Assembly (NCBI GenBank): GCA_964036665.1
Contig: OZ038528.1
Location: forward strand, 26,337,245-26,401,244
Reading direction: 5' to 3'
Length of the DNA: 64,000 nucleotides
DNA from: Gordius sp. MW1
Taxonomy: Eukaryota; Nematomorpha; Gordioida; Gordea; Gordiidae
The notes under the pieces were generated by a model. The model was not told the origin of the DNA. It made no database searches and saw only the letters and a list, made by a program, of their open reading frames with translations. A program made the translations under genes and the position numbers. Shown piece by piece: positions 34,418 through 46,400 of this stretch. Every line of letters begins with the position of its first letter. Within the stretch, counting starts at the first letter, position 1.

Positions 34418-37400
34418 GTAAAATTTAAAGCGATTAATATTTTGATAATTTATGAAAATTTGCTGCAAATAGTAATTAATTATTCTAGGTTTCTAAGGTC
34501 GATCAAAACGCCTATGAGTCATCATTTAAACTTGTGTTGGTTACCATATGTAGCACTCATAATAATATCTATGATAGAAGAGAAAGAGAACAAACGTAAA
34601 ATGTATTACAAAATGTTTGGAGTAAGCCACACGCTTTGGACAATCTCTTGGATTTTTACCTACTTATTTCCAGCCATAATAATTTCTACATTGATAACTT
34701 CCCTCCTATACTATGGGGGCATATTTACATACGCCGATAATTTGATCATATTCATCATAGTTTTTTTGCAAGGATTCGCCAGCATCTCATTTGGCACCTT
34801 CATTGCAAGCTTGTTCATTAAAGCTAGATCAGCCGTTGTCACCGGTTTTTTTACCTATCTTCTCACGAGCACATTCCTCAACTACTTATCCTTACATGAA
34901 ATATATTTTTATGTAAAGCATATATAGAAAGCATATACCTACTCTTTTTAATTTTAGATATAACATAATAATTACTATAAAAGGGAAACACCCCAAGGTT
35001 TAAGTCCGTCTAATTGTTTAATGCTTTTCTCTAATGAGATTATCTCGAGTCAATGGTTTTAAAAAAGACGTTTTTTAATACAATGCCATATTTACAAAAT
35101 ATATTTATTTAGCATGCTAATTTATAAAAAAAAAATTACATTTAATTTGAACTATATTTAGGTTCCTTTACCTGTCGCCTGCTATACGCAATTGATGGAA
35201 TTATTTATAAGCAAAGAAATTGAACAAGATGGTTTGCAGTGGAATAATTGGACGTCAAAAGATATTTTTAATGTCTTTATTTTGTTCTTATATGCAGAAG
35301 TCTACATAGCATTAGGATTGTGCGTTGAAGCAATATATAAAAAATCGATTTTTGAAAGATTTCGAAAAATATTTGCTATTACATTACAGTGCATTAAGCG
35401 TATAATGGGAATAAAGAAAATAACGAAACCTGACATGGAAATGACTGATAAACATGATTCAAATATTTTTGAACCAGAGATTCGCAATGAGTTTCAAAAA
35501 TTACTTTCTTTCCAAAACGTGTATAAGGTTATTTAAAGAATTTATCATTTTAAACAAAATAGTAATTATCAACCATGACTCAGGCTTTTTCTTAACTATT
35601 CTAATAAACACTTTAGCCTTTAAGTCATAAATTCAATTAATTATTATTTATTCACTGCTAACTTCACTTTTTATAGAAGACAAAAAATAACAACACTATG
35701 TTGCTGGAGAATATGACCTGCTCATTTTATCAAAATGAAATCACCTATTTATATGCTGATTCACCTGCTACGATTGACACTATAGATGCTATTATTAAAG
35801 GCGAAGTAACACCTGATTTAGGTCAAATTTTATTTGAATGCGAAGACACAGCACCCACGAAAAGGTTACTTTATTATTAATTCATAATAATTATTATTGC
35901 AATACATGAAATAGGACTAATATTGGATACGCGTCGGAGACTGTTTGCTATTTTAGGGAATTAACTGTCGAGGAAAATTTATGGTTTTTTGTGAAACTCG
36001 CTAAAACCAAGAGTAACGTGCGCCACCAAGTAAAAGCAATAATTTGGATATTTTATTAATAATTACATGTTAAAATACCTATTTTATTAAAAATATTAGT
36101 ATATGTTTATATTAAGCTTTTTAGATGATAAGAGGTTAATTTAGGTTTTAAATTATTTATATAATATAAAAGTTTAATGTAGGTGGAGCTATACAAATTC
36201 GAACTAACAATTTTTAAACTTCTTTTCTCTTCACATCCTTAATTATTAAGTGAATACAACTATTATTTAAGGTAAATGAAGCTAATACTACATTTAAAAC
36301 AATGGTAAATATGCAATAATTTTCCAAAAATTGGCATAAAATTTAGGTTTAGCTAGTTATATTCAATTGTTTTAATAACGAATATGTCGCTTTATGCATT
36401 TTTTATTCCATTTTCGATAAAATTTAATTTGTACGAGCCATACGATCAGTTATCTATTGTTTAATCGATCGTTCTTTTATCTAATACGCTTATAACATGT
36501 TAAGGTTAAATGGGGATTTATAAAATTCATGTATAATTAATACATGTGGTTTTTCTCATTATAATTTGCAACCTGCTGAATTACTAAAATAAAATAAACT
36601 TTTAATTTAAAGTGACATTTTTATTATAGGACGTGCAAAAAATGTTAAAAGTTTGTCAACTATACGAATATCGACATTGCAAAATATACGAATTGGCTCG
36701 TAACAAGAGAATTTTGTTAAATTTGGCAATAGCATTTGCTGGAGACTGTCGGGTTGTACTATTAAAAGAAGCCTTGCAAAATTTGGAATTTGGGTTTTAT
36801 AACGATTTATGCTCTTTGCTTATAGACCGAAAACAAAGTATAATAATTACCTATTTTTTAAGCCTTTATATTGATTAGACAAAAGCATCATTATACTCAC
36901 CTCACAACTTGTACCCGTAGCCACAATATGTGATAGAATAGCCTTTGTCATGCAGGGAAAACTTCTTTGTTCAGGGTCAGAGACACAATTGAAATTGGCA
37001 TTTACAAAAGGTTTGAAATTATACATCACTCCAAACGACATCATGGAATCTGAAAAGCTCGATGCCGTGGTAAATTAAAACTATTTATTGTGTTTATTAT
37101 GTAAAATCACATCAAGAGAAATTAATTGAGATTTAATTTTTGTTATAAAATAGAACGAGACCCAAACTTTACCCGTTTTGCCTAAAGGTATTGTTACTTA
37201 GTTGTTTTTATATATTATGAAAAAAGATTTTAATTTTAAAATTGCATTTATATTATATTCCAGAATTTAAATACGATTACAAGCAATGATTTGGTAGACT
37301 TTTTTTTATATATTGTCGCCTAATTTGTAAAATAATTTCTCTTATTATATTTTAAAATAATTTTACCTTTTCAAATTCAACTAGTAAGAGGAGAAGATTT

Positions 37401-40400
37401 TATTCCTGAAATATAAAAAATATTTTACCATAAACATATAAGTACATTAAATTAAGAGCGCTTGTAAAAAGTAATAAAAAATTATAACTTACAGCGTTTT
37501 TCTTTACTTTCGCTCTTATTCACTCTCCGTCTCCTCCCCCACACTAGTGGCAAATAAAAGATTAATCTTAGCTTTTGAAAAGAACGCACTTTCCCTCTCC
37601 TTATTTAGCATGCACTTTACTCCTTCCCTTAATATGTGGTGTTTTCGCCACTCTTGCATTTGATCCTGCACAATTTATATGAGATGATTTTGGTATATTT
37701 TGTTCCCCTATATGTCAAGTTTTTGAAATCATTGCTGTCAAAGTTGTTGAAAACATCGATTTGGCATTTACCTCATTAACTGCAAATTAATCAGTAAAAT
37801 TTTAGTTTAATAAATTGGATTCATCTATATTAATTTAATAAAGATCAAAAAATAATTGGAACAAACTTAAATCGTTGTATTTAAAAAAATAAAAATATAA
37901 TTGTTTTGAAACTGGCTTTTAGCTGGCCTTTCGTATGTACAGGCCTGACCAGAGCGCGTTAGGTTATATTACGGTCAGTCCAGGGCCTTCTCGTTTTTTT
38001 AATCAGGAGCCCAGCCCCTGCCGAGATTGGGCGCCCGTCCACTGGTCGGGCCAGACCAAGGTCTCTAGTAATATTTGATTACAACAACACGCTATTCCTA
38101 GTATTAAAGGGAAGAGAGAACAATTTTAAGTCTGGGGCAATTCGTCAAATTTTGAATATACATCAAATTGTAATATATAATAGCTACGGTAAAATTTTCT
38201 TAACGGATTCTTATTTTAATGGCACTGATTTGATTATAATAACTGTTGAGAGGGTGATTTATAATATTGATACCTAGTAGTAAGATATAATTTTTTAAAT
38301 AAATAATTTGTCAACTTAATTTGGTGACAATTGTCATAATTGTCGTTTATGAAGCATAATTAATTTTTTACAAAAATTGGTGGGTTCATAAAATTGTGCA
38401 AATATAGTATTTAAATCTGTTAACATATCTTGGTGATAAATGTTATAATTGTCGTTTGGAAATTAAAATAAATTTTTCAAACGAAAATAGATGGTTCAAA
38501 GTGTCACAAAATTACTTTAAACATCAAAAATATATTTGTCAACCTAACTTGGTGACAGTTGTCAAAATCGGCGTTTACAGAGCTAACCAAATCCTTTTAA
38601 CAAAAATTAATGGGTAAGGGTCTCACAAAGTTAATATGAATATTAAACCAACGGGTCGGGTCTCGGACGGCCCATGCAGGGCTGTACCTACAGGTTACAC
38701 TGGTACCCGTCGAAATTAAATATTTTAACTATTTAGTCCTACTTCTGTGCATTTAAGTATTAAAAAGTGAAAGGGATCTGAAAGAATTAGCATTTTACCT
38801 GCCCACTCATAGAACAAAGTGGAAATAGAAATGTCTTAAAAATTGGAGAATTTTAATAATTAGTGTATAATGATTTTTTTTTTTTATTTTACTAAATAAC
38901 TTGCTTTAATGGCACCTATATCGATGTGCCGCCGTTGTAATAACTTTTTTTATTATCTCATAACTACGATAATTTTATGTATTTGTTATGTCTTTGATAT
39001 TATTTAGATGATTATCCTCTTGAGACAATAAAGCAAATGGTGTCTAAATTTATAGGAGGGATCGAATTTATTGGCCAAAGAAACAAAGTTTATGAATTTA
39101 CTTTACCCTATGACTCTAAAGATTGCAACTGTATATCGACTAGCAAAGCTGTACAAAAATTTGTGACCTATGTAGAAGAAAATCAAGATACTTTGGGGAT
39201 ACATAATATTGACCTTTATGATTCTTGTATTACAGATGTAAGTAGTATAGTCTAAACGTTAAATTATAATTACTTCGTCACAGGTTTTTGAAGTTTTAAA
39301 AGGCAGAAATATGGTACAAACTTCTCCAAGTAGTAGTGTGCAAAATAAGGAAACATACCTCGATCAAAGTTTATTTATATATATTTTATAACGTTAAAAT
39401 TTATTGAAAAGATATTGTCAAAAGTCTGGCGAAAGGAGTTAAAAGCTTATGGATTCTTCAAAGCATTGACAGAGTTAAACATAAGTGTTTATATACACTG
39501 CGCAGCAAATATTTTTTATACCAAATTATCCTTTTCATTTCAGTATTGACCTTTTCAACACACTTGCATAAACTGCATAACAATGAGCAAGAGAATATAT
39601 ATCCAATACCTTTAACTACTTTGATGCATTCAACTCATCGGAGTGTTTTTCAAAAGTAAGTACTACAACATTCGAATCTTGCATTTAATTTTTAATTCTT
39701 ATTGGCCACCGTTTTACATAAGGCGTAGCGATTTTAAATTGAGGAAAAAGGAGGGGAGGGGGGGGGGGAAGGTGGAGCAGGGCAAAAAGTTTCATATTAA
39801 TTTAGGCCCTATTTCTTTTTAACTATTATAATGTTAAATGTATGAGATTAAATTATGAGATAGAAGCGGTAAGCTCATCACATAATTTGTTTTATATGAT
39901 TTAAGTCAAAACCATCTACTAATAATGCCTTCTGAAAATTAATCCATCTTTTGTCATCTATCAAGATGGTTAAAGCTTATTATGCTTCTTATATCTGTTT
40001 CATATAAAAATATAAATAATTTATATTCTATAAAATTGAGCTTTTTAAACAAAAATATAGGGATAATAATAGAATAATTTATAAATTAAATCAACTTATA
40101 AAGCACATCTACACTTATATTTTAAATAATTTTTTCTAAATTTATTTCGTTTAAAGAACTCTTAAGATAAATTTTAATTGTTATATTGTTCATGATAATT
40201 GCTAAATACAATCCCTCGCTATATAAAGCTTAGTTAAATTTCAATACGGCGGTCAATTTTAGCAAAATTTTATATCTTGAATATATAATCCCGAGAAATC
40301 TATTAGTCTATAATTGAAATATTATCTTATTGTGCGACATCAAAACATATATATATTATGTTTTAAATGATTATTCAGAACTAGAGATTCCAATGATAAC

Positions 40401-43400
40401 ACGACCTCTACGGGCATTTTCGACGAGAGCAAAGAGTTTTTTGGAAAAAATACTATGGCAATACTTTATGATTATCCTGATACTTTATATATCAAGAAAT
40501 TAAATGAGTGTATATATCGCATTCCTCATAAATACGATAGCCAATGTCACATAACTCTTTCTATCAAGTCTGAAATAAGGACTCATGGGTCCAAAATAAA
40601 ATGTACCGACCTATTTGATCAAATTTGTTTTAATAAAGCAACGAAACCTAATCAGAAATATGGTAGTAAAAGTTCAAAGATTTTACCTAGTAAAAACAAC
40701 AAGTGTATTTGCCTTGATAAAGATGGTCAAAATCAATGTTTTAAGAAACGTAGATCTCAAGCATCTATCAAATCTTGGTCCAATTTAATTACTGGAGTCG
40801 ATATTAAAAAATTAAGTAAATTTTTTCTCAAGAATACAAAAGAAGGAATAAATACAATTGGAGGCTACGATAAAATATATCTACAAAATCTCACTTTATC
40901 TATAAAGGACAAATATAAAAGTGCATTCGTTATACAAGAGATTTCAAACAAAACTCTGTCCAATCTAAGAAAACAAGATACACTAAAGTTGCTGTTAACG
41001 AATACAGAGCATATACATTATTTGCAATATCTTGCACATGCTGATATCGACTATGTTAAAATTTGGTATGATAACAGACTAAAAATTGGAATGGCATCCT
41101 TCCTAACTTTATTCGACACATCCTACTACAGAACTCTCATTAAATTCAAAGCCATATCGACAAGCACCTTTAATAAAACTTCACCTTCAACGGAGAATTA
41201 CAAATATACCGCAAATAAAAAGGTTTCTGATTACACAGACGAGATAAATATACATAATGGGGTTGATTACGGCATTCTTACAATAAATCATCCTATTTTT
41301 AACGAAAAGTCACACATAAGGTAATCTTTTTTAAAATTAAACAAAATAATTCCAACTTTATATTAAATTGTTTAAATTAATATTTTTATATTCTGTTAAT
41401 ATTTAAATTTCATTATAATAGGAGACTAATGATTACCTATGGAACTCATATAGCAATCATTCTTTTAACTTTAAACATTTTAAATGGGTTAATTAAAAGT
41501 AGCTCTTCCTACGAACTATTAGAAAGACTTGTGTTGGGATCTTATCGATTTGACTTTATTTAGAAATCTATTCCCTTTCCACTTTAACGCGCGCGACGAA
41601 TATAAAATGATATTCAGGATAATCGAGTGATCGCTAACGAACAGAAAGAATAATACAGATCACAACGAGAATAATCGCGATAAAACTATAAATATCACGC
41701 GATAAGGAAATCACGCGATATCACGCGATAAGGAAGATAATGCCATCTGTTGCGTTGACTTTTACTCCACCAGTATGATAGAACTTAAGCGTAAGTTACA
41801 TTTCGTCAATTATCCTCTACACTCCCCCCTTTTTCACAAAGATAGTGTTTTAGGTAGCTTGGGGCCTGCCGTACCCGGCGTGGGTATCTACCTTCAGGCG
41901 GGGCGTTGTTAAGCTCCGGGGCCATGGGTAGGGCATTGTGTTCCCCCGCTTCTGTAGTGGCATAGTCATTGGGAGTTATCGGCAGGGCACCTAGTCTGGA
42001 CGTCGTTGGTAAGGGGCTTGAATCTATTGACTCGTTTACAATGGGACTCGATCGCGTGGGTGTGTTCCGGTCCGGCCACCCATTTTCATGTCCCACCATC
42101 CTCCAGTCCAATATTTTCCTTCGTCTCAACTGATCTAAATGTCGATGATGGCGCCTTCCTAGGGCCTTAACGTCAAACGAGCGCGCCCCTCGCTTGGCAA
42201 TAATGGTGCCCTCCACCCACTTATCGGGCCCCAGGAACATGCGCACCCACACTGGGTCCCCGACGTCGAACGCTCGAACTTTTCCTGCATCTCTCCACTG
42301 AAGGGCGTTAGGTTCTCTTAATACTTCCCACTCGGTTCGGATCTTCCTCTTGAGCATACCCTCGGCCGGGCTCATACGCGTCGTTGGGTGCACCGTTGCT
42401 CTGTAATTCTCCAGGAACATGTTTAACCCTATATCGGACACGTTGCGGACTATTGCTTCCTTTGCTAACCGAACATACCTCTCGGCTAGTCCATTAGACG
42501 CCATGGTAGGGCGCTGACCACCCCTGACGTATTCCCCTTCGATTGCAAAATGTTCGCATTTCTTGACTCCTAAACTGGGGGCCATTATCCGATACTAGGC
42601 AGGGTGGGTTTCCAAACCTCGCGAACGCTTCGGATAGCTTATTGATTATCACTTCGGTTGATGTACCCTCTAGCTTGAAAACCTCGACCCACTTCGTCCC
42701 GCTGTCCACCATAACTAAATAGGATCTACCCCGCACCGGCCCAAACAAATCGACATGAACTTGGGTCCAAGGCTTAGCGTTCTCATCGCACTTAATCAAA
42801 GGCGCCCTTTTCGCTGCGGCGGCCGTGATGTTGCACCTCTTGCAACTCTTCGTTAGGTCTGAGATGTCCCGCGTTAAGGATGGCCACCAAACATATTGTG
42901 CCGCTACCTGCAGCATCCGTTTGACCCCCACGTGGCCCTGGTGTAATCTTTGTAACACCCTGCATCTTAGCCCCACTGGCACCACTACCCTTCGGCCCTT
43001 GTAAAAAATCACCTTGTGAGCCTCGAAGTGTTATAGTCTACACGACTTTATTTACCCAAACTCCACGATAATTCAACGCGCGCGACGAATATAAAATGAT
43101 ATAGAGAATAATCGCGATAAACCTATATATATATCACGCGATAAGAAAATCACGCGATATCACGCGATAAGGAAGATAATGCCATCTGTTGCGTTGACTT
43201 TTACTCCACCAGTATGATAGAACTTAAGCGTAAGTTACATTTCGTCAATTATCCTCCACACTTCCCCCCTTTTCACAAAGATAGTGCCTTAGGTAGCTCG
43301 GGGCCTGTCGTACCTGGCGTGGGTATCTAACTTCAGGCGGGGCGTTGTTAACTGTAAAACGATAGTCGATGCAAAGTCTGAGTTTCCCGTTATTCTTCCG

Positions 43401-46400
43401 AACTGGCACCAACGGGCTTGCCCAACGGGAATACTCGACTGGCGCGATCACGTCATCTTTCAACCACTTGTCCAACTCTTCTTCGACCTCCCTCCTCCAT
43501 GCTAAGGGCACTCGCCGCGCGGGAATGAATACTGGCTTCACCCCGGTTTCTATCGGCACGTCCACTTCAATGTCCCGTACCGCCTGCGGAATTGTCCCCT
43601 CCTGCCCTGTCATCCGCCGCACCATCTCTTCGACGTGTCCCATGGTTACGCGCGGTTCTCTTGGCGCCTTCTCCTCGACGAAATTCACTACGTATTGCTC
43701 CATGACTGCTCGCGAACTCCATCGGGCTAGTTCCCATACGTCCTTTCCGAACTCCTTGATCCAGTTTGTCCCGAGTAATGGCGGGCCCTTTACGTCCGCT
43801 ACTAACAGCGGCAGGTGCCTCCGGGTGGGACCTAGCCGGGCCTCGGCTATTACGTCCCCGATAATCTTTATCTCCTTGCCGCCGAACGCGTGTACGGAAG
43901 GTCTCGGGTTTGTTTGCACAGGTAAACGCTCCTTCCACAAGTTGGCCGGCACGATTGTAACGGTGGATCCCGTGTCCATAAGAAAAGTTATTAAGGTGTT
44001 ATTAATATATACATCAATAGTCAATATATCTAAAGCATGGCCGAACCTGGTCATACTCGGGCCCGTCCTCGTCGCGTCGACCGCAAATGCCTCGTCCCCT
44101 GGCTGGTGCATAGTCCTTAGGCCTTCGCCGATTGCCTCCCGACCTAGGGCGATTTCCACGGCCTTGTCCCATTTGAGGTCCTTTTCGGCCATCAACGCGG
44201 CTTGCACCGTTGGGTCGTAGAGCCCTAAAATCAGCTGATCGAGCATTCTGGCCGATAATTCCCCGGGCTGAAAACCGCAGTCCTTTGATGCCTCTATTAG
44301 CCTTCGAATATAACGCATGAGTTCCTCCCCGGGCATTTGACGAATATTTCCAAACCTGAATCTCTGCGCCAGCGGGCAGGTATGCCCTTTAAATACTCTC
44401 CTTGCCCTCTTGGTCGCTTCCTCGAAAGTCCATTCAGTAGGGTTATCCGGGTACGCGTCGTCCGCGATAACCTTAAATGCCTCCGCCGATAACGAACTTA
44501 GGAATCTGCACGTTTTCTGGGTATCCGATAACGTCCCTGATTGCGCCTTTATATTGGCCTCGAATTGAATTAGGAATGTTTCAATAGCATCGGATAACCG
44601 GAATAAATCCATAATGTTCCGATCCATTCCCTCTTTTGATTTATTTCCCGGTAGGATCCTACTCACGACGCCAAATGTTGGGATCTTATCGATTTGACTT
44701 TATTTAGAAATCTATTCCCTTTCCACTTTAACGCGCGCGACGAATATAAAATGATATTCAGGATAATCGAGTGATCGCTAACGAACAGAAAGAATAATAC
44801 AGATCACAACGAGAATAATCGCGATAAAACTATAAATATCACGCGATAAGGAAATCACGCGATATCACGCGATAAGGAAGATAATGCCATCTGTTGCGTT
44901 GACTTTTACTCCACCAGTATGATAGAACTTAAGCGTAAGTTACATTTCGTCAATTATCCTCTACAACTTGAACCCTATCACGCCATTGGCTATACGATTG
45001 CTCATTTAATAAGCAATTCTGTTATACAATTAGCATTATTGGCATTAGTCTTTATACTACAGACCATAATTGGGCAAGCATATGATCCATTTGTCATACT
45101 ATTTTTTATTTCATTCAGGTATAAAACATATTAAGTATTATTTGGCTAAAACATTACAACAAACCACTTTTATTTACATAGCTTAGCGTATATTCCTTAT
45201 ATGGGTTTGCTCTGTCGTTTATTTAATTCCAATCGCCCCTCATTTATATGTAATGTTCTGATCACCGTGTTATGCGTCCTGGCTGACTTAACATTAAATA
45301 TACTGCCAAGATATTTTGATAAATGGAGTGCAGTTACAATATTGTTTCCTCCTTTTAGTTTTTTCAAGGGTTTGCTATTAGTGCACAAACATCATTTTCC
45401 GAAAGTTGAGAGGTAGTTTATATATTTCATCTTAGAAAATGTGTTATAGTTTTTCATATAGACACGCGATTTACGATGAATCTCAAGAAGTTGTCAGACA
45501 ATCCTATTCATTTTTATTCTTTGCAATAGTCTATAGTGTCATTGAAATCGCAATACGGGTTAAGGAGCCATGGCAATTAAATAAATTGTATTGGGGAAAA
45601 ATCAAAACTAGGTTTGCAGCTTTAAAAAGTCTGATGAAAAAGCATTTACCTATGAAAAATAAAAGATCTGAAATAAAGTCCGAAGATCCACTTCAAAATT
45701 CAGATAACTTAAGGAAAGATAATAATTCAATGGAATTCAAAATTTGGATGAAGGATGTAACCACTACCGTTTTAAAAAATATTAACATTCAGATACATAA
45801 TAAAAAATGTTTTGGAATTCTGGACCTCAATAAAGCCAATTCAAGTATATAATTTTTATAAACAACAACATTATATATGTATCAAAATTATGATAATTTT
45901 TTAGATTGCAGAATCTTCTATGAATTATTAAGTGGAAAAGTGAAAAACTTCAAAGGAGATGTATATGTGCATGGTTATAATGTTCGAAAATCAAGGTGTA
46001 GTAGTTTCAAATTTATTGGCTATTATCCAACCAGTCAAATTAATAAATATTTAACCCCTAGAGAAACGCTAGTGTCATATGCCCATATGTTGGGGTTGGA
46101 TGATGTTCATCAGGTTAATTTATAACTTCACATAGGGCATAATTAGCCATGCGCACTTTATATTTTTAAATTATTACGTTGTTTGCGCCTTTAAAAAAAT
46201 TAATAATAAGTGCAAGCTTTACCGAGAGAACAATCTAATACAGTTGAGATTATAAGATAAGATCAATGTGTAATGAGGGGAACTAGGAGGTAGTGTGATT
46301 TCTTTAAACATAAAAATTTAACCATCTCATATTTGTTAATTATTTTAGCTTTGATATTTAAATTGTCTCCCTTAAATTCAATAAAAAGCTTAAGAGTTGG

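Larger units (their letters stand above)
41532..44965 (-). mobile_element. Chimeric Ty3/Gypsy LTR retrotransposon, very young, broken
   Basis: Two 290-bp terminal repeats (41532-41821 and 44676-44965) read the same wherever I compared them. They begin TG and end CA in plus orientation, and are flanked by the 5-bp duplication ACTTG (41527-41531, 44966-44970). The coding strand is minus: gag-like and aspartic-protease parts near the right end (about 43250-44666, with the D-T-G protease motif), a short beginning of reverse transcriptase, and integrase (zinc-binding N-terminus, core and tail) at 41806-43012. A polypurine tract borders the left LTR. A diverged third LTR sits inside. The internal part is rearranged, so the element is non-autonomous; I estimate a few breaks. 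Identical LTRs point to a very recent insertion. Confidence 0.88.

Noticed and set aside
37263-37300. Candidate ABCA micro-exon reading EFKYDYKQ after acceptor attccag
   Set aside because: It runs into a stop and lacks a suitable donor; the 37154-37187 exon joins in phase directly to 39008.
37930-38693. A second complete hAT-type element like 11181-11892
   Set aside because: The right end is similar, but the proposed left end (tacaggcctgaccagag) matches poorly and no 8-bp duplication is present.
43369-44220. 283-codon plus-strand frame
   Set aside because: It is the antisense shadow of the gag/protease part of the Gypsy element on the minus strand.
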